Shown: in pieces, positions 47,169-55,529 of the stretch | How the letters are laid out: the number at the start of each line of letters is the position of its first letter | Numbering within the stretch: the stretch's first letter is position 1 | The notes under the pieces: generated by a model | What the model saw: the letters and a program-made list of their open reading frames with translations, nothing else | Databases searched by the model: none | What the model was told of the DNA's origin: nothing | Assembly (NCBI GenBank): GCA_019639075.1 | Contig: JAHBSO010000003.1 | Location: 1 to 64,000 of the forward strand | DNA length: 64,000 nucleotides | DNA from: Actinomycetota bacterium | GTDB taxonomy: Bacteria; Actinomycetota; Acidimicrobiia; Acidimicrobiales; Iamiaceae | Direction of reading: 5' to 3' | Made by a program: the position numbers and the translations under genes

Positions 47169-48175
47169 CAGGCAGCTCCTCGGTCGGTGACCAGGTCGAT
47201 CCGCAGGTCGTCGCCGACCCGGGTGCAGCGCTCGAACCGTCCCCGCCACAGCTCCGCCATGGTCGGGGCGCCGGCTCCCGAGAACAGCGCCACGGCGTCG
47301 TCGCCGCCGAACAGCGCCGGAGCGAGGTACACGACGTAGCGGTCGACCAGTCCGGCAGCGTGGAACGCGTGCGCGACGCGGGCACCACCCTCGACCAGCA
47401 CCTGCACGACGCCCTCGGCACCGAGGCGGGCGAGCAGTGGCTCGAGGTCGCCGTGGTGCTCCTCGGCGGGCAGCACGGCTGCGCCCGTGGGGATCGAGCC
47501 GAGCACGATCCGGCGGGGATCGCGCCCTTCGACGTGGCGGACCGTCAGCGACGGGTCGTCGGCCCGGACGGTGCCGGCCCCGACCACGATGGCGTCGCTC
47601 TCGGCCCGGAGCCGGTGCGCGTCGGCCCGGGCGTCGGCGCCGGTGATCCACCGGCTGGAGCCGTCGGGCGCCGCGGTCCGGCCGTCGAGCGTGGCCGCCA
47701 GCTTCAGCACGACCCACGGGCGCCCCGTTCGGCGGTGGTGCAGGTAGGGCGAGAGCTGCTCGGCGACCGCGTCGGCCGCCACGCCCACGGTGACCTCGAT
47801 GCCGGCCGCCCGCAGGCGGTCGATCCCGGCGCCGGCGACGTTCAGGTCGGGGTCGACGATCCCGACGACGACCCGGCCGACACCGGCGGCGATCAGCGCG
47901 TCGGCGCACGGGCCGGTCCGACCGGTGTGCGAGCAGGGCTCGAGGGTCGCGTACACGGTGGCGCCCGCGGCCGCAGGCCCGGCGGCGTCGAGTGCGACCA
48001 CCTCGGCGTGGCGGCCACCGGGCGGCTCGGTCGCGCCGACGAACGTCGTGCCGTCGGCGGCGACCACCACGCACCCGACCCACGGGTTCGGCGCGGTGGA
48101 CGCGCGCACGGTCGAGGCGGCGTCGAGGGCCTCTCCCATGTGTCGGCGATCGTCCACGTCGGTCCGTTCGGTCAC
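47168..48175 (-). CDS. ribD: Bifunctional diaminohydroxyphosphoribosylaminopyrimidine deaminase/reductase
   Basis: A 335-residue two-domain enzyme. The zinc deaminase has GGRHAEVVAL and LEPCSHTGRTGPC. The reductase domain has KLAATLDGRTAAPDGSSRWIT and VLVEGGARVAHAF, which bind substrate and NADPH. It carries out the second and third steps of the GTP branch. The GTG at 48175 gives DRRHMGEALDAAS, the expected N-terminal helix. The FMN riboswitch ends 31 nt upstream. There is no clear Shine-Dalgarno sequence. Confidence 0.97.
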   Translation of the reverse strand: MTERTDVDDRRHMGEALDAASTVRASTAPNPWVGCVVVAADGTTFVGATEPPGGRHAEVVALDAAGPAAAGATVYATLEPCSHTGRTGPCADALIAAGVGRVVVGIVDPDLNVAGAGIDRLRAAGIEVTVGVAADAVAEQLSPYLHHRRTGRPWVVLKLAATLDGRTAAPDGSSRWITGADARADAHRLRAESDAIVVGAGTVRADDPSLTVRHVEGRDPRRIVLGSIPTGAAVLPAEEHHGDLEPLLARLGAEGVVQVLVEGGARVAHAFHAAGLVDRYVVYLAPALFGGDDAVALFSGAGAPTMAELWRGRFERCTRVGDDLRIDLVTDRGAA

Positions 48176-48206
48176 GGGCGCGCGGCGCGACGGAGCGCGG
48201 AGCGCA

Positions 48207-48328
48207 CCCTCACTCTCATCCGGACTGTCACCGTCGGCCCCGGAGTTCCACCGGATCGGCCCGGGTCCGAGGACCAGGGTTCGCGGACTTTCACCGCCGG
48301 TTGGGAGTTGCACCCTGCCCCGTGAGGG
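48207..48328 (-). promoter_or_regulatory. FMN riboswitch (RFN element) controlling the rib operon
   Basis: On the minus strand the element has the conserved blocks GGGGCAGGGTGCAACTCCC, CCGGCGGTGAAAGTCCGCGA, GATCCGGTGGAACTCCGG and CCGACGGTGACAGTCCGGAT in order. The closing stem P1 pairs CCCTCAC (48328-48322) with GTGAGGG (48213-48207). It binds FMN and lowers rib expression. The GC-rich 31 nt between P1 and the GTG have no U-run, so control at translation start is more likely than termination. Confidence 0.97.
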
Positions 48329-48356
48329 GGCGTCGTTCGTTTCGGTTGTCGCCGGC

Positions 48357-48386
48357 AGTGTACGGGCGCCGCCCGCGAACCCTCAA
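48357..48386 (-). promoter_or_regulatory. Promoter of the rib operon
   Basis: TTGAGG (48386-48381) and TACACT (48362-48357) are separated by 18 nt, a good -35/-10 pair. Transcription would start about 20 nt before the riboswitch. The -35 box covers the rsmB stop codon. Confidence 0.65.
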
Positions 48387-49558
48387 AGCGTGGCGGCACC
48401 GGCGACGTCCGGACGGCCCGTCCGATCCGGGGACCGCCACGCGAAGATCGCCATGCCGTCGGTCCCGGCCACCTGCGGGAGCAACAGCGCCCCGGTGCCC
48501 CACGGCCGCCACGGACCGTCGGGAGTCGGCAGCGGCCGCCACCCCTCGTGGCCCTCGGCGAAGCGGTCCGCCACCCCGGTCGTCTCGGCCCGGGTGAGGG
48601 TGCACACCGAGTAGACGAGCACGCCGCCCGGTGCCACCAGGTCGGCGGCCGACGCCAGCAGGCGGTCCTGGAGCGCGGCGAGGCGCGCTGGCGCGGCCTC
48701 GTCGATGCGCCACCGGGCATCGGGGCGGCGCCGCAGCGATCCGAGACCGGAGCACGGCGCGTCCACCAGCACCCGGTCGAAGGTGCCCCGCCCGAACGGG
48801 GCCGCGGTGCCGTCGGCCACCACGACGGGCAGGGCGTCGGCGGCGAGCCCGACCCGCTCCCGGTTCGACGCCACCAGCCCGGCCCGAGCCGGACGGGCAT
48901 CGGCGGCCACGACGCCCGCGCCGGAGGCGGCGAGGGCGGTGGCCTTGCCGCCGGGTGCTGCGCACTGGTCGAGCACCCGCTCGCCCGCCCGGGCACCCAC
49001 GGCGGCGGCCACCTGCTGGGACGCCTCGTCCTGGACGTAGCCGTCGGCCCGTTCGGTGACCGACGCGGCACCGTTCATCGACACCAGCGCCGCCTCGGCA
49101 TCGTCGCGCCCCAGGTCGTCGACCATCGCATCGACGATCCAGTCCGGGTAGCTCAGGCGGACCGCGTCGCTCGGCCAGGCATCCTCCGCGGTGGCCACCT
49201 TGCGGAGGACCGCGTTGACCAGGCCCTTCACCCGTCGCGGGACGGCGTCGACGGTCGCGGAGACCGCGGCGTGCGCCGGGGTGCCGAGCATGCGCAGCTG
49301 GTAGGTGCCGAGGCGCAGCGCGGCGCGCACCTCGGGGTCGAGATCGCCGTGCGCGAACCGGTCGACGAACCAGTCGCAGGCCCGTCGGGAGCGGGTGGTG
49401 CCGTAGACGAGCTGGGTGACGAACGCACGGTCGCGCTCGCCGAGTCCGCTTCGGGCCAGCACCTTGGGCAGGACGAGGTTGGCGTACGCGCCGTCGCGGT
49501 CGATGCGGACGAGCGCGTCGATCGCCACCCGGCGCGGGTCGGGCGGGGCGGCGCTCAC
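48383..49558 (-). CDS. rsmB: 16S rRNA (cytosine-967-C5)-methyltransferase
   Basis: A 391-residue enzyme. The N-terminal NusB-like RNA-binding domain (AIDALVRIDRDGAYANLVLPK) precedes the catalytic domain. That domain has CAAPGGKATAL for SAM binding, DAPCSGLGSLRRRPD with one catalytic cysteine and YSVCTLTRAET with the other. The GTG at 49558 overlaps the fmt stop as GTGA (49555-49558). Third in def-fmt-rsmB. No rpe gene follows, unlike in many actinobacteria. Confidence 0.96.
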   Translation of the reverse strand: MSAAPPDPRRVAIDALVRIDRDGAYANLVLPKVLARSGLGERDRAFVTQLVYGTTRSRRACDWFVDRFAHGDLDPEVRAALRLGTYQLRMLGTPAHAAVSATVDAVPRRVKGLVNAVLRKVATAEDAWPSDAVRLSYPDWIVDAMVDDLGRDDAEAALVSMNGAASVTERADGYVQDEASQQVAAAVGARAGERVLDQCAAPGGKATALAASGAGVVAADARPARAGLVASNRERVGLAADALPVVVADGTAAPFGRGTFDRVLVDAPCSGLGSLRRRPDARWRIDEAAPARLAALQDRLLASAADLVAPGGVLVYSVCTLTRAETTGVADRFAEGHEGWRPLPTPDGPWRPWGTGALLLPQVAGTDGMAIFAWRSPDRTGRPDVAGAATL

Positions 49559-50484
49559 CTCGCCCCCGGACCGAGACGTTCACCGTCGGTCGGACGGGCG
49601 CCGTTCACCCACGCGGCGAACGGCTGCTCGGCCTTCCCCTCGGGCTGCACCACCACCAACCGGAGCCCACCCTCGCCACAGGCGACCACGTCGCCGTGGA
49701 GCTCGCCCGGAGAGCCCGACCCCACGTCGCCGGCCCGTGCGTCGACCACCTTCAGGCGCTTGTCGCGGAAGGTGGTCCACGCCCCGCCGACCCGCACGAC
49801 GCGGTCGAGGTCGACGGCGGAGCGGTCCCAGTCCAGCTCGAGGTCGGCGGCGCGGATCTTCTCCGCGTAGACGGGTGGACCGAGCTGGGGTTCGGGGTCG
49901 CGCAGCCCGGCCCGCAACGTGTCGACCAGCAGCGACGCGCCGACGACGGTCAGCTGCTCGCCCAACGCCGCAGCCGTGCTCCCACGCCGGACGGTCAGCT
50001 CGCGCCGGGCGTAGACGGCCCCGGTGTCGAGGCCCTCCTCGACCGCCATCACGCAGACGCCGGTGCGCTCGTCGCCGGCCATGATCGCCCGCTCGACCGG
50101 GGCCGCCCCGCGCCACCGGGGCAGGAGGGAGAAGTGGAGGTTCACCATCGGCAGCCGTTCGAGCAGCGGACGGCGGAGGATCCGCCCGAACGCCACCACG
50201 ACCCCCAGGTCGGCATCGACCCCGGCCGCGTCGTCGGGGTCGTGGGTCACCGGGATGCCTCGACGCATGGCCTCGATCCGCACCGGCGTGGGCGTCGGTT
50301 CGGCCCGCCTCCCGCGGCGCTTGTCGGCCCCGGTGACGACCAGGGCGACGTCGAAGCCGGCGTCGACCAGCGCGGCGAGCGGGGGCACGGCCATCGTCGG
50401 GGTACCGAAGTACACGAGACGGGTCGGGTTGACCGGTGGCGTGGGCAACGGCGCCCCGCCGGGTGCCTGATCGCTCGGGCTCAT
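49555..50484 (-). CDS. fmt: Methionyl-tRNA formyltransferase
   Basis: A 309-residue enzyme that formylates initiator Met-tRNA with 10-formyl-tetrahydrofolate. RLVYFGTPTMAVPPL opens the Rossmann domain after a flexible 20-residue extension. The catalytic Asn and His are in VNLHFSLLPRWRGAAPVERA, followed by DTGAVYARRE. The C-terminal OB-like tRNA-binding domain is complete. The ATG at 50484 is 7 nt after the def stop. Coupling with def pairs addition and removal of the formyl group. Confidence 0.97.
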   Translation of the reverse strand: MSPSDQAPGGAPLPTPPVNPTRLVYFGTPTMAVPPLAALVDAGFDVALVVTGADKRRGRRAEPTPTPVRIEAMRRGIPVTHDPDDAAGVDADLGVVVAFGRILRRPLLERLPMVNLHFSLLPRWRGAAPVERAIMAGDERTGVCVMAVEEGLDTGAVYARRELTVRRGSTAAALGEQLTVVGASLLVDTLRAGLRDPEPQLGPPVYAEKIRAADLELDWDRSAVDLDRVVRVGGAWTTFRDKRLKVVDARAGDVGSGSPGELHGDVVACGEGGLRLVVVQPEGKAEQPFAAWVNGARPTDGERLGPGAR

Positions 50485-50491
50485 CGGGACG

Positions 50492-51031
50492 TCAGCGCAG
50501 CGAGAGCCGGCGCGACGGCTCCTTCGACTCGGCCTGCCGGCCGAGGAGCAGCTCGCGGACCTGGCGCTTGGCCTCCTTGGCCTGGTCCTCGTCGAGGTGC
50601 TCGACCAGCAGCACGCCGTTGAGGTGGTCGAGCTCGTGCTGGAACATGCGGCCCTCGAGCTCGGAGGCCTCGTAGGAGACGTCGTTGCCGTCGAGGTCGA
50701 CACCGACGACGTGGACGTGGTTGGGCCGGACGATCTCCCACGACAGGCCGGGCACCGACAGGCAGCCCTCCTCGAAGACCCACTCGCCGTCGGACTCGAC
50801 GATGCGGGGGTTGACGATCGCGTGCGGACCGGTGCCGTCGTTGATGTCCCACACGAACAGCTGCTTCTGGATGCCGATCTGCGGGGCGGCGAGGCCGACG
50901 CCGGGGGCCGCGTACATCGTGTCGACCATGTCGTCGACCAGCTTCACGAGCTTGCCGTCGATGTCGGTGACCTCGGCCGCCTCCTGCTTGAGGACGGGGT
51001 CACCGATCACGCGGATCTCGTAGGAGGCCAT
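50492..51031 (-). CDS. def: Peptide deformylase
   Basis: A 179-residue metalloenzyme that removes the formyl group from new proteins. All three motifs are intact: GVGLAAPQIG, EGCLSVPG and HELDHLNG (metal cysteine and histidines). Length is normal for the type 1 group. The ATG at 51031 has TAGCCT exactly 7 nt upstream (leaderless). First gene of def-fmt-rsmB. Confidence 0.98.
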   Translation of the reverse strand: MASYEIRVIGDPVLKQEAAEVTDIDGKLVKLVDDMVDTMYAAPGVGLAAPQIGIQKQLFVWDINDGTGPHAIVNPRIVESDGEWVFEEGCLSVPGLSWEIVRPNHVHVVGVDLDGNDVSYEASELEGRMFQHELDHLNGVLLVEHLDEDQAKEAKRQVRELLLGRQAESKEPSRRLSLR

Positions 51032-51038
51032 GGGGGCC

Positions 51039-51048
51039 AGGCTACCGT
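51039..51048. promoter_or_regulatory. Overlapping divergent -10 boxes of def and the RsmC-like gene (both leaderless)
   Basis: AGGCTACCGT reads TAGCCT on the minus strand (51044-51039) and TACCGT on the plus strand (51043-51048). The boxes share the central TA. Each is followed by exactly 7 nt and a start codon (ATG 51031, GTG 51056), so only 24 bp separate two divergent genes. Confidence 0.65.
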
Positions 51049-51055
51049 CGGCACG

Positions 51056-51682
51056 GTGCCGTCCCCGTCCGAGCCGTCGCACTACTTCGACCCGGCTCCG
51101 TCGGTCGGTTCGCGCCGTCGCACGGTCGACCTTGTCCTGCCGGAGGGTCGGCTCGTCACGCTGATCACCGACCAGGGCGTCTTCTCCGGCGACCACGTCG
51201 ACCCGGGCACCCGCCTGCTGATCGCCACCGCCCCACCCCTCGACGACGCCCGCACGCTGGTCGACGTGGGCTGCGGCTACGGCCCGATCGCGATCACCAT
51301 GGCGCTGCGGGCGGCCGAGGACGCCACCGTGTGGGCGGTCGACGTCAACGAGCGGGCCCGCGTCCTCTGCGCGGAGAACGCCGAGGCCAACGGGGTCGGG
51401 GCCCGGGTGCGCGTCGTCGCCCCCGAGGAGGTGCCCGACGACCTCGTGGCCGACGTGGTCTGGTCGAACCCGCCGATCCGCATCGGCAAACCGGCGCTGC
51501 ACGCCCTGCTGACCGGGTGGTTCGACCGGCTCGCACCCGACGGCACGGCGGTGCTCGTCGTGCAGCGGAACCTCGGGGCCGACTCGCTGGCCCGCTGGAT
51601 CGGGGAGGGCGGGCGGCCGGTCGTGCGCCTCGCCTCGCGGGCCGGGTACCGCGTCCTGACCGTCGGCGGGGGCGACCCGTGA
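51056..51682 (+). CDS. RsmC/RlmG-like class I methyltransferase
   Basis: A 208-residue protein equal to the catalytic half of RsmC (guanine-N2 methylase of 16S rRNA). SAM binding is DVGCGYGPIAI with VDVNERA. The catalytic motif is SNPPIRIGKPALH, the NPPfh pattern of base-amino methylases. The N-terminal FSGDHVDPGTRLL segment matches this short actinobacterial type. The target RNA is not certain. GTG 51056 is fixed by the promoter. The 3' end overlaps the next gene as GTGA (51679-51682). Confidence 0.85.
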   Translation: MPSPSEPSHYFDPAPSVGSRRRTVDLVLPEGRLVTLITDQGVFSGDHVDPGTRLLIATAPPLDDARTLVDVGCGYGPIAITMALRAAEDATVWAVDVNERARVLCAENAEANGVGARVRVVAPEEVPDDLVADVVWSNPPIRIGKPALHALLTGWFDRLAPDGTAVLVVQRNLGADSLARWIGEGGRPVVRLASRAGYRVLTVGGGDP

Positions 51683-52209
51683 GCCGGTCGCTCGGCAGCA
51701 CCGACCTGAAGCGGCTCCACCGCGAGTGGCGGCGCCGGGCCGAGGGGCGGGTCGCCGTCCTGCTCGACTCGGTCGCCACCCCCTACAACGTGGGTGCGAT
51801 CCTGCGCACCGCGGCCGCGCTGCGGGTCGACGACGTCTTCGTCTGCGGGCAGACGGCCGACGAGCACGCCTCGGGAACGCAGAAGACCGCACTCGGGTCG
51901 CAGCGGTTCGTGACGGTCCGCCGCTTCGACGCCCCTGCCGATGCCGCCGTCGCGGTCCGCGACGCCGGCTACCGGCTGGTCGCGGTGGAGCTGGCGGAGG
52001 GCGCGGTCCCGATCCACGAGGTCGACCTGACCGGCGACGTGTGCCTCGGGGTCGGCCACGAGGACCGGGGCCTGAGCGCCGCGATCCTCGACCGGGCCGA
52101 TCAGGTGGCCTTCATCCCCCAGCTCGGTCGCATCGGGTCGCTCAACGTCGCCACCGCCGCCTCCATCGCGCTCTACGAGGCGAGGCGCCAGGGTTGGCCC
52201 GCCCCCTGA
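51679..52209 (+). CDS. TrmH-family tRNA/rRNA 2'-O-methyltransferase
   Basis: A 176-residue SPOUT enzyme without an added substrate domain. Motif 1 is DSVATPYNVGAILRTAAA, motif 2 GVGHEDRGLS, and motif 3 IPQLGRIGSLNVATAASIALYE. It resembles the group that methylates tRNA Gm18. The GTG at 51679 overlaps the stop of the RsmC-like gene, so the two RNA methylases are coupled. The stop codon falls within a decayed family E repeat. Confidence 0.85.
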   Translation: MSRSLGSTDLKRLHREWRRRAEGRVAVLLDSVATPYNVGAILRTAAALRVDDVFVCGQTADEHASGTQKTALGSQRFVTVRRFDAPADAAVAVRDAGYRLVAVELAEGAVPIHEVDLTGDVCLGVGHEDRGLSAAILDRADQVAFIPQLGRIGSLNVATAASIALYEARRQGWPAP

Positions 52210-52230
52210 CCCTCGAGCGAGCCGGAAAGG
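52204..52230. repeat. Decayed family E repeat
   Basis: CCCTGACCCTCGAGCGAGC followed by CGGAAAGGC matches the family E copies at 42853-43000 with changes and a deletion. It covers the stop codon of the TrmH-family gene and abuts the long palindrome. Confidence 0.6.
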
Positions 52231-52287
52231 CTTCAACTTTGTCCGGAAGTGCGCGCATTGCGCGCACTTCCGGACAAAGTTGAAGCC
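52229..52287. repeat. 59-bp perfect palindrome (family D)
   Basis: Arms of 29 nt (52229-52257 and 52259-52287) are exact reverse complements around a single base. It lies between two convergent genes and would stop transcription from both sides. The arms are less GC-rich than the surroundings and include CTTCAACTTTGTCCGGAAG. Confidence 0.95.
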
Positions 52288-52301
52288 GCGCCGCCCCCTG
52301 G

Positions 52302-54185
52302 TCAGGAACCCAGCGGGTCGACCTCGATCCGCAGGCGTTCGGGCGGCCGGGCGGTGGCGGCGAGCGCGTCGCACAGCACCCCGTGGTCGGGGGCCCGGAG
52401 CCGCCACACCCCGTCGACCGGCCCCTGGATCGCGAGCCCCTCCACCGGACCGATCCCCTCGACGAACGCCGCGCCCCCCGGACCCGACACCAGCGCCATG
52501 GCGGTGAACGGCGGCAGGCCCAGGCTCCGGCGCAGGGCCGCATCGTCCTCGGAGAACGACGCAGGGTCGCGACGGCGGACCGCCACCACCACGGGGTGGT
52601 CCGGGCTCCGGGTCTGCACCAGGAGTCGCCCGCCGGTGCGGCCGACGATCCGCGACGCCCGGGCGAGGATCGCGAGGGTCTGCTCCCCGGCCCGGTAGCG
52701 CGGGGCGAGCAGGTGCTGGTCGAGGTCGAGGAAGGCGACGCCGTCGGCCCGGTCGACCCGGTGCAGCACGGCTTCGGTGCCGATGAGCACCCGGGTTCCC
52801 GGGTCGGGGTCCCCGCCCGCCCGCGTGACCTCGCCGACCGGTTCCCCGACCAGGACCTCGAGCTCTTCCCGGGCCCGCCCCACACCCAGGCGCAGGTTGC
52901 GGAAGGTCGTCGCGCCGCAGTCCAGGCACAGCGGCGGACGGCGGTGCGTGGTGTCCCGGCTGCACACGAACACCTGCTCGCCGGCATCGCCCGCCTGCTC
53001 CTCGGACACGGCCGCGTCGCAGACGTCGCACCGGGCGAGGGTGCGGCACGACGAGCACGCCAGCAGCCGGACCCGACCGGTGCGGTTGAGCACGCACAGC
53101 ACCCGGCCGCCCGAACGGACCAGGTCGACGAGCGCCGGGGAGAACAGCGGGCCGAGGGCCGGGTCGAGGTCCCGTTGGTCGACCACCTCCAGGCGGGGCC
53201 ATCCGGCCCGCCGCAGCCCGGGTCCCGGGTCGAACACCGGGCCGGCCGCGAGCGCCTCCAACGTCGGCGTCGGCGACACCAGCAGGCAGGGCACCCCGGC
53301 CCGTCGGGCCCGCTCGACGGCGACGTCTCGGGCGTGCCAGGACGGTGTCTGGTCGCCCTGGTACGCCTCGTCGTGCTCGTCGAGGACCAGCACCCGCCCG
53401 AGCCCGCCGACCGGGCACCATGCGGCGGAGCGCGTCCCGACCACGACGTCGGCTCCCGAACGGGCCCGGGCCCACTGGCCGGCGGCCGCTGCCCCACCCT
53501 GCCCGGAGCGCAGCGCGACCGAGCGGCCGTCTCGGCGGAGCCGGTCGGCGAGCACGCGGGCATCGGCCGCGCCCGGCACGAGCACGAGCGTCGATCCGCC
53601 CCCGCTGCGGGCGAGCGCGGTGCGCACCAGCGCGGTTCGATCCGCGGCCGGTGGCCAGCGGAGCACCGCGCACGACTCGTCGAGGGCGCGGGACACGACC
53701 GCCCGGTCCGACGGGCCGAGGGCGTCATCGGCCCGGCCGACCGCCGGGGGCCGGGCCGGGCGCGACGCCGGCCCCGGCAGCCGGTCGACGTTGGCGTCGG
53801 GCGATGCCGTTCGCAGGAAGTGGGCCGGCGTGCCGGCCCATCGCCAGGCGGCCCATGTGGCGAGCTCGATCAGGTCGGGGGTCGGGCCCCGGCCGCTGAC
53901 CCTGGTGACGGCCAGCAGCCGGTGGCCGTCGTCGGGGACGACGTCGACCGCGGTGACCCACCCCCGGACCGGCCGGCCGGACAGCCGCACCCGGACCACG
54001 TCACCGACCTCGACGCGGGTGCCGGGCGCGACGAGGTAGTCGAACGACCTGCCGATGCCGACCACGTCGGGCCGCACCCGCACGACGCGCCCGTCCGGCT
54101 CCGAGGCGGCGCCGGACGAGGGCTGCGGAGCTCCGGCGTCGGTCTCGATGCCGAGGCCGAGCTGCTCGTGGTCCGGTCCCGGCAC
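52302..54185 (-). CDS. priA: Probable replication restart protein PriA, without Walker A
   Basis: A 627-residue PriA. The N-terminal 3'-DNA-binding domain (VDRLPG preceded by DLIELATWAAWRW) and the helicase-like core are present. The zinc cysteines CSSC, CDVC, CSRD and CLDC are complete. The Walker A loop is lost: WPPAADRTALV stands where GxTGSGKT is expected. The DEAH-like box is DEHDEAYQGDQ. Actinobacterial PriA proteins are known to lack ATPase, so it may only load DnaB. GTG 54185 has TACCGT 6 nt upstream (leaderless). Confidence 0.93.
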   Translation of the reverse strand: MPGPDHEQLGLGIETDAGAPQPSSGAASEPDGRVVRVRPDVVGIGRSFDYLVAPGTRVEVGDVVRVRLSGRPVRGWVTAVDVVPDDGHRLLAVTRVSGRGPTPDLIELATWAAWRWAGTPAHFLRTASPDANVDRLPGPASRPARPPAVGRADDALGPSDRAVVSRALDESCAVLRWPPAADRTALVRTALARSGGGSTLVLVPGAADARVLADRLRRDGRSVALRSGQGGAAAAGQWARARSGADVVVGTRSAAWCPVGGLGRVLVLDEHDEAYQGDQTPSWHARDVAVERARRAGVPCLLVSPTPTLEALAAGPVFDPGPGLRRAGWPRLEVVDQRDLDPALGPLFSPALVDLVRSGGRVLCVLNRTGRVRLLACSSCRTLARCDVCDAAVSEEQAGDAGEQVFVCSRDTTHRRPPLCLDCGATTFRNLRLGVGRAREELEVLVGEPVGEVTRAGGDPDPGTRVLIGTEAVLHRVDRADGVAFLDLDQHLLAPRYRAGEQTLAILARASRIVGRTGGRLLVQTRSPDHPVVVAVRRRDPASFSEDDAALRRSLGLPPFTAMALVSGPGGAAFVEGIGPVEGLAIQGPVDGVWRLRAPDHGVLCDALAATARPPERLRIEVDPLGS

Positions 54186-54191
54186 GGCGCC

Positions 54192-54197
54192 ACGGTA
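54192..54197 (-). promoter_or_regulatory. -10 box TACCGT of priA (leaderless)
   Basis: TACCGT on the minus strand ends 6 nt before the GTG at 54185, just downstream of the family B repeat. Confidence 0.5.
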
Positions 54198-54215
54198 CCG
54201 GTCCGCCCCCGAACG

Positions 54216-54268
54216 CGGTTCTGGCGTAGATCCGGGTGGGAACGCCACCAGGACCTACGCCAGAACCG
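54216..54268. repeat. Long inverted repeat (family B, copy 2)
   Basis: Arms of 24 nt (54216-54239 and 54245-54268) pair with two mismatches and a 5-nt loop. They share CTGGCGTAGGT and GGTGG with the copy at 44170-44220. It lies between the metK stop and the priA promoter. Confidence 0.85.
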
Positions 54269-54283
54269 AGGGTGCGGGTGCGC

Positions 54284-55477
54284 TCAGAGGCCCAGCGCGC
54301 TCTTCAGGTCGTCGGCCCGAGAGGTCTGCTCCCAGGTGAAGTCCGGGTCGGGGCGACCGAAGTGCCCGTACGCCGCCGTCTTCTGGTAGATCGGCCGGCG
54401 CAGGTCGAGATCGCGCAGGATGGCCCCCGGGCGGAGGTCGAACACCTGCTTGACGGCGTCGACGATCTTGGCCTCCTCGACCTTGGCGGTGCCGAAGGTC
54501 TCGACGAGGAGCGACACGGGCTCGGCGACGCCGATGGCGTACGCCACCTGCACCTCGGCCCGATCCGCGGCGCCGGCGGCGACCAGGTTCTTGGCGACCC
54601 AGCGGCCGGCGTAGGCGGCCGAGCGGTCGACCTTGGACGGGTCCTTGCCGGAGAAGGCGCCACCGCCGTGGCGAGCCATGCCGCCGTAGGTGTCGACGAT
54701 GATCTTGCGGCCGGTGAGGCCGACGTCGGCGTGGGGGCCGCCCAGCTCGAACTTGCCCGTCGGGTTGACGAGCACCCGGAAGTCGTCGTCGGCGAACTGC
54801 GCGGGCAGCGACGGCCGGATCACGTGCTCGATGAGATCGGGCTTGATGGTGGTCTCGGCGTCGATGCCGGGCTGGTGCTGGGTCGAGATCAGCACGGTCT
54901 TCAGGGCGACCGGGGTGTTGCCCTCGTAGTCGAACGTGACCTGGGTCTTCCCGTCGGGCCGCAGGTAGGGAAGGATCCCGGCCTTGCGCACCTCGGCGAG
55001 GCGGGCCGAGAGCTTGTGCGCCAGCCAGATGGGCAGCGGCATGAGGTCCTCGGTCTCGTTGCACGCGTAGCCGAACATCATCCCCTGGTCGCCCGCGCCC
55101 TGCTTGTTGAGCTCGTCCTCACCGGCCGAACCGGTGCGGGTCTCGAAGGCGGTGTCGACGCCCTGGGCGATGTCGGGGCTCTGCGGGTCGATCGAGGTGA
55201 TGACGCCACAGGTGTTGCCGTCGAAGCCGGTGTTGCCGTTGTCGAACCCGATGCCGTTGACGGTCTCGCGGACGACCTTCGGGAACTCGACGTACGCGCT
55301 GGTGGTGATCTCACCGGCCACCACCACGAGCCCCGTGGTGATGAGGGTCTCGCACGCCACCCGGGCCATGGGGTCCTGGGCGAGGATGGCGTCGAGGACG
55401 GCGTCGGAGATCTGGTCGGCCATCTTGTCGGGATGGCCCTCGGTCACCGACTCCGAGGTGAAGGTCCAGCGCGTCAC
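54284..55477 (-). CDS. metK: S-adenosylmethionine synthetase
   Basis: A 397-residue enzyme that makes SAM from methionine and [36 protein letters not shown] (ATP site) and [20 protein letters not shown] (phosphate loop) are intact. The length is normal. The GTG at 55477 has AAGGAG 8 nt upstream. No SAM riboswitch is seen in the 52-nt gap after coaBC. A family B repeat follows its stop. Confidence 0.98.
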   Translation of the reverse strand: MTRWTFTSESVTEGHPDKMADQISDAVLDAILAQDPMARVACETLITTGLVVVAGEITTSAYVEFPKVVRETVNGIGFDNGNTGFDGNTCGVITSIDPQSPDIAQGVDTAFETRTGSAGEDELNKQGAGDQGMMFGYACNETEDLMPLPIWLAHKLSARLAEVRKAGILPYLRPDGKTQVTFDYEGNTPVALKTVLISTQHQPGIDAETTIKPDLIEHVIRPSLPAQFADDDFRVLVNPTGKFELGGPHADVGLTGRKIIVDTYGGMARHGGGAFSGKDPSKVDRSAAYAGRWVAKNLVAAGAADRAEVQVAYAIGVAEPVSLLVETFGTAKVEEAKIVDAVKQVFDLRPGAILRDLDLRRPIYQKTAAYGHFGRPDPDFTWEQTSRADDLKSALGL

Positions 55478-55529
55478 AGCAAAGCTCCTTGCGGGTGCGA
55501 AAGGTGGTCGTCGCGTCGAACGGGATCGC

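Noticed and set aside
52229-52287. Small protein ORF across the palindrome (reads ...NFVRKCAQCAHFRTKLK...)
   Set aside because: The peptide is only the translation of the palindrome within a shadow frame of priA; there is no start codon with a ribosome-binding site.
55478-55529. SAM riboswitch before metK
   Set aside because: The gap is 52 nt, too short for known SAM riboswitches, and shows only a ribosome-binding site.
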